Shown: positions 50,302-52,538 of the stretch, one piece after another | Numbering within the stretch: position 1 is the first letter of the stretch | Layout: every line of letters starts with the position of its first letter | From: Mucilaginibacter sp. | GTDB lineage: Bacteria; Bacteroidota; Bacteroidia; Sphingobacteriales; Sphingobacteriaceae | Length of the DNA: 52,538 nucleotides | Assembly (NCBI RefSeq): GCF_028287845.1 | Contig: NZ_JAQBOW010000082.1 | Span: forward strand, 1-52,538 | Direction of reading: 5' to 3' | Made by a program: the position numbers and the translations under genes | The notes under the pieces: generated by a model | Databases searched by the model: none | Told to the model about the DNA's origin: nothing | The model's input: only the letters and a program-made list of their open reading frames with translations

Positions 50302-50505
50302 ATGGAACGCGACATAAATAACAGATTACCAGGCAACAAACTGCCCGCTACTGAAGAAGAATTTGAGTTAGATTATTGGTCGAACGAGTTTGGCATTAGC
50401 AAGGATGAGTTAATAAAAGCGGTTAAATCCGGCAAAACCTCTACTGAAACGGTAGAAAAGTATGTAAAAGAACTTCAACTTACCCCCGCACTGGTCGAGG
50501 TTTAG
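50302..50505 (+). CDS. DUF3606 domain small protein
   Basis: This 67-residue protein, read from the ATG at 50302, has an acidic N-terminal part (PATEEEFELDYWSNEFGI) and the helix-turn-helix-like block SKDELIKAVKSGKTSTETVE typical of DUF3606. The family is small, cytosolic and of unknown function. It may bind nucleic acid, judging by the arrangement of its helices. A longer frame begins with TTG at 50269 but gives a poor start. The gene stands alone between repeats and the remnant of a duplicated leader. Confidence 0.8.
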   Translation: MERDINNRLPGNKLPATEEEFELDYWSNEFGISKDELIKAVKSGKTSTETVEKYVKELQLTPALVEV

Positions 50506-50569
50506 CGTAGCGTAACTCCCGACCGGTATGTGCTGTTCAGGCTACCTCGCAATGCTGTCCTAATCCGAA

Positions 50570-50683
50570 TCATATCGGCCATAGTGCTAAATTACAAAAC
50601 AGTGGCCCTTGTTGGTGATAACACCAACAAGGGCGAAGAATTAGCGTGCCTAACACTATAGGCTTATAAAATTTCGATATCAT
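50570..50683 (-). pseudogene. Remnant: duplicated start of the sugar dehydrogenase gene
   Basis: The minus-strand frame reads M-I-S-K-F-Y-K-P-I-V-L-G-T-L-I for 15 codons. This closely follows the start of the sugar dehydrogenase at 49884 (MISKFYKPLALGAIL). It then leaves the family at a perfect hairpin and ends after 37 codons. The upstream bases also match the real gene's leader (50684-50766 against 49885-49966). The best reading is a broken paralogue of which only the promoter and signal-peptide start survive. It could still be transcribed and make a short peptide. Confidence 0.7.
50605..50634. terminator. Perfect 13-bp hairpin inside the gene remnant
   Basis: GCCCTTGTTGGTG (50605-50617) is the exact reverse complement of CACCAACAAGGGC (50622-50634), with a four-base loop ATAA. 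There is no good U-tract on either strand; the stable stem could still stop transcripts from DUF3606 or the duplicated promoter. Confidence 0.55.
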
Positions 50684-50766
50684 AAAGTCAATTTTGTATT
50701 AATGTTATGCAAGTTACAACGTTACCGGCTATATGTTTAATTATCGCCTATTTTTTTCAGTTTGGG
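50660..50766 (-). repeat. Duplicated sugar-dehydrogenase leader segment
   Basis: About 105 bases align with 49861-49966. Shared stretches include GATATCATAA, AAGTTACAA, GTTA and TATATGTTTAATTA, ending in a T-run and CAGTT(T)GGGG. The differences are scattered substitutions and few gaps, so the copy is old but recognisable. Its right end reaches into the 3' end of the GNAT gene. Confidence 0.75.
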
Positions 50767-51281
50767 GGTTGGAGATCCAATACAATTTGGAACAGACTTA
50801 CTGTGGCATTGTCGTAATGCGCAGGAAGCCCTTTCGTATTTTTCAATTTTGAAAGTCCTAAAAAATCAAATCCACATTTTTGGTAATAATCAATAAGCCC
50901 TGTGTTATAGCCAACCGTATCCATACGGATATATTTTTTGTCATTCACCCATGCATAATTTTTTGCCCATTGTACAATTTCACCTACCAAGTTCCGTCCT
51001 TTAAAATCCTGATTTGTTGCAATGCGATGAATGTAAACAGACGGATCTTTGTTTTTTTCCTCCCATATTTCCGGATCGCTGAATGTGGTAGCCCATATGC
51101 AGGCAATTTGGTTATCAATCATTATCTTCCATTGCCTATTCTCAAAAATTTCTGTTTCTATAAACTTTCTGTCAAATTCAGGCCAATGAACAACCGACTT
51201 TGTTTTTTGATAATCCGTTGCCGCTTTATAAAATTTAAAAATTTCGTCAATATCTTCCGAAGTACTATTTTTTATTTCCAT
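50757..51281 (-). CDS. GNAT family N-acetyltransferase
   Basis: This 174-residue protein has the acetyl-CoA-binding region IHRIATNQDFKGRNLVGEIV followed by QWAKNYAWVNDKKYIRMDTV (motif A with F-K-G-R-N-L in place of the usual Q/RxxGxG/A). Motif B follows, with NTGLIDYYQKCGFDFLGLS. It should acetylate an amine on a small molecule or protein. The substrate is not known. The codon context is ordinary. Its last bases fall inside the duplicated leader segment, meaning the duplication boundary lies at the gene's 3' end. Confidence 0.87.
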   Translation of the reverse strand: MEIKNSTSEDIDEIFKFYKAATDYQKTKSVVHWPEFDRKFIETEIFENRQWKIMIDNQIACIWATTFSDPEIWEEKNKDPSVYIHRIATNQDFKGRNLVGEIVQWAKNYAWVNDKKYIRMDTVGYNTGLIDYYQKCGFDFLGLSKLKNTKGLPAHYDNATVSLFQIVLDLQPPN

Positions 51282-51327
51282 TAGATGTCTTATTTCGTTT
51301 AGTATACGATGGTTAGTAAGTAGGCAT

Positions 51328-51397
51328 AAAAGATTAGAGAATAAAGATTGGAGATTAGTTATGAAGAGACAGACCTAATCTTTATCCCCTATCTTTA
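51328..51397. repeat. AAAGATTAG-family hairpin between the GNAT and DUF1080 genes
   Basis: AAAGATTAGAGAATAAAGAT with TGG and GATTAG units (51329-51360) face CCTAATCTTTAT-CCCC-TATCTTTAA (51374-51399), giving a looser hairpin. The right arm is read through by the end of the DUF1080 gene, whose last codons are AAA GAT TAG. Confidence 0.6.
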
Positions 51398-52187
51398 ATT
51401 CTGGCAGGCTGCGAATTTTTATATTGCGGAACCGGATCTCGTCACCATGGTCCTGCAGGAGAATGCGCGTAGCGGCTTTGAGACCGAAACCTGGTACGGT
51501 TTTATATTTGCTTTTGGCAATTGCCTCCAGTAGTGCCGGACTTCCCAGTTCAAAGCTGACTATCTTTGTGCCATTTAGCCAATGTTCCACATGGTTGCCA
51601 TGTACTATAATACGCGATTCATTAAATTCCCCGGCCGGTTTTAATTTTTTAGAATCGTTTGGCGGAATAAGCGCATAGAGTGAGCCTGTAGCATGGATCG
51701 GGCCGTTTTTCAGTACATCCGGATGTCGTTCATCATCAACCAATTGATATTCAAATGCAACTGCACTGGTCCCATCGTCACCACCATACATCAGCGTTCC
51801 CGGTTTATTTTGACGTTCCTGAAGCAGATAATAAATTCCACTATTGCCACCTTGCTGAATGTTCCACTCGAAACGCAAATCAAAATCCGTAAACATCGCA
51901 TCAGTCATCAGGTCGCCGCCGCCGGTGCGGGGGCGACCGTTACCTTTGGCGTTTTTCAGACATCCATCTTCAATGGTCCAGCCGCTAAGTGGTTTATCCG
52001 TTGGATAATAGCTGCGCCACCCGTTCAACGTATTGCCATCAAAAAGCAGTTTCCAACCTGCTTCCTTTTCAGCAACTGACAACGTGTTAATGGGCGCAGT
52101 TGTAACCTGAGCTTGCCCGGAAATCGCTTTAAAAATAAAAAAGGTAAGCATCATAATTCTACCCGATTGCTGTATATTCTTTTTCAT
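51375..52187 (-). CDS. Secreted DUF1080 (3-keto-disaccharide hydrolase) protein
   Basis: This 270-residue protein has a signal peptide (hydrophobic RIMMLTFFIFKAISGQAQ). The concanavalin-like lectin/glucanase fold is marked by EAGWKLLFDGNTLNGWRSYY with GWTIEDGCLKN, and the central block FDLRFEWNIQQGGNSGIYYL. The ending FGLKAATRILLQDHGDEIRF has the conserved LQDHG..V/IxFRN pattern. Recent work on this family showed that members cleave 3-keto-disaccharides and 3-keto-glucosides. It should act in the periplasm or at the surface. The C-terminal K-D-stop is supplied by the repeat hairpin. No keto-sugar dehydrogenase gene is next to it, though a sugar dehydrogenase is 1.5 kb away. Confidence 0.93.
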   Translation of the reverse strand: MKKNIQQSGRIMMLTFFIFKAISGQAQVTTAPINTLSVAEKEAGWKLLFDGNTLNGWRSYYPTDKPLSGWTIEDGCLKNAKGNGRPRTGGGDLMTDAMFTDFDLRFEWNIQQGGNSGIYYLLQERQNKPGTLMYGGDDGTSAVAFEYQLVDDERHPDVLKNGPIHATGSLYALIPPNDSKKLKPAGEFNESRIIVHGNHVEHWLNGTKIVSFELGSPALLEAIAKSKYKTVPGFGLKAATRILLQDHGDEIRFRNIKIRSLPELKIGDKD

Positions 52188-52538
52188 TCGATAATTAATT
52201 TTATTTTAACTGATTAGCTATTTCTTATTTTAAAACTTACGCAGAATTAGGTGATGATGCACTTGTTTTTTATTGTGCTTATCAAAAGGCCGTAAATCAA
52301 TTTGGGCATTGGTTATTCAATACTATTAAAAATAGTTGATAAAGAGAAATTATCCTGGCTGCCGCGTAGCCTCTTAAAAGTCCCTGCGGTAGCGGGGAAC
52401 CCTCACCACGCCGTCATTGCTGTAAAGGTCAGATAATTCGGTAACAGAATTAGCTTTAAAGAATAAAGCTAAAAGTTATGCGGAATATAAACAACGATCT
52501 TACTCTAAAACGTAATTACCTTAGTAAGTACCGATTTT
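52188..52538. other. Intergenic end of the window, no gene seen
   Basis: This 351-base stretch after the DUF1080 start has no convincing frame. It contains the DUF1080 promoter region, a small stem CCCTGCGGTAGCGGGG near 52382-52397, and the half copy of the 44-bp palindrome at 52421-52452. The rest shows AT-rich sequence without recognisable structure. Confidence 0.5.
52421..52452. repeat. Half copy of the 44-bp palindrome
   Basis: TGTAAAGGTCAGATAATTCG followed by GTAAC-A-GAATTA matches the left half and centre of the palindrome at 1977-2020 with one change in the first 20 bases. The right arm stops after GAATTA and is replaced by GCTTTAAAGAATAAAGCT, itself a small inverted repeat. Confidence 0.65.

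Overview
The window looks like a chromosomal segment from a member of the Bacteroidota, most likely family Sphingobacteriaceae (Mucilaginibacter- or Pedobacter-like). The evidence is moderately AT-rich DNA, genes almost without Shine-Dalgarno sites, repeated TAnnTTTG (-7) promoter elements 18-28 bases before start codons, a secreted protein with a type IX secretion (CHU_C / type B) C-terminal domain, and Bacteroidota-type families such as SIMPL, DUF1080, MtaB and a tetR-tolC-MFP-RND efflux operon. The genus is an inference. Both ends of the window are open. The first gene is cut at its 5' end.

Layout. 1-2044: the end of a nucleoside-recognition membrane protein, a TetR regulator and a 44-bp perfect palindrome. 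2045-8697: a minus-strand efflux operon (TetR, TolC, membrane fusion lipoprotein, RND pump) with an operator-like palindrome over its promoter. 8827-20626: housekeeping genes, namely purB, an Nfu iron-sulfur protein, a minus-strand run ubiX / DUF4352 / mtaB / lgt / gtrA / suhB, a ppk1-ppx pair coupled through a TTG start, yajQ and an hsp20. 20763-34307: small accessory genes, namely a thioesterase, AraC regulators, an esterase with TPRs, SIMPL, dipeptidase, methyltransferase, small membrane proteins, YjbQ, a VOC / DinB / MATE run, a phosphoesterase and an exported hemerythrin. 34390-40943: a large PKD-repeat type IX cargo protein, a Kelch protein, MgtC, a GlcD-type oxidase and folB. 41069-48060: an acyl-CoA dehydrogenase, a TPR histidine kinase, a GH1 beta-glucosidase, a DinB protein, and a lipoprotein / SCO / cytochrome c operon. 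48071-52538: the RNase P RNA gene, a PQQ-type sugar dehydrogenase, a DUF3606 protein, a GNAT acetyltransferase and a DUF1080 protein, set among intergenic repeats.

How the genes work together. The clearest functional units are the efflux operon, polyphosphate turnover (ppk1-ppx), envelope lipoprotein maturation (lgt, serving the many lipoproteins seen here), and copper delivery with electron transfer (SCO with a lipoprotein cytochrome c).

I see no CRISPR array, phage, insertion sequence, tRNA or obvious new defence system. The least explained material is between genes. There is a family of AAAGATTAG-type hairpins tied to gene 3' ends, which in two cases supply the stop codon. There is a 44-bp palindrome with a half copy at the far end of the window. 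A promoter plus signal-peptide segment of the sugar dehydrogenase is duplicated, and a TGAAACAC repeat array lies upstream of an AraC regulator. All functional calls were made by reading the sequence, without database searches.
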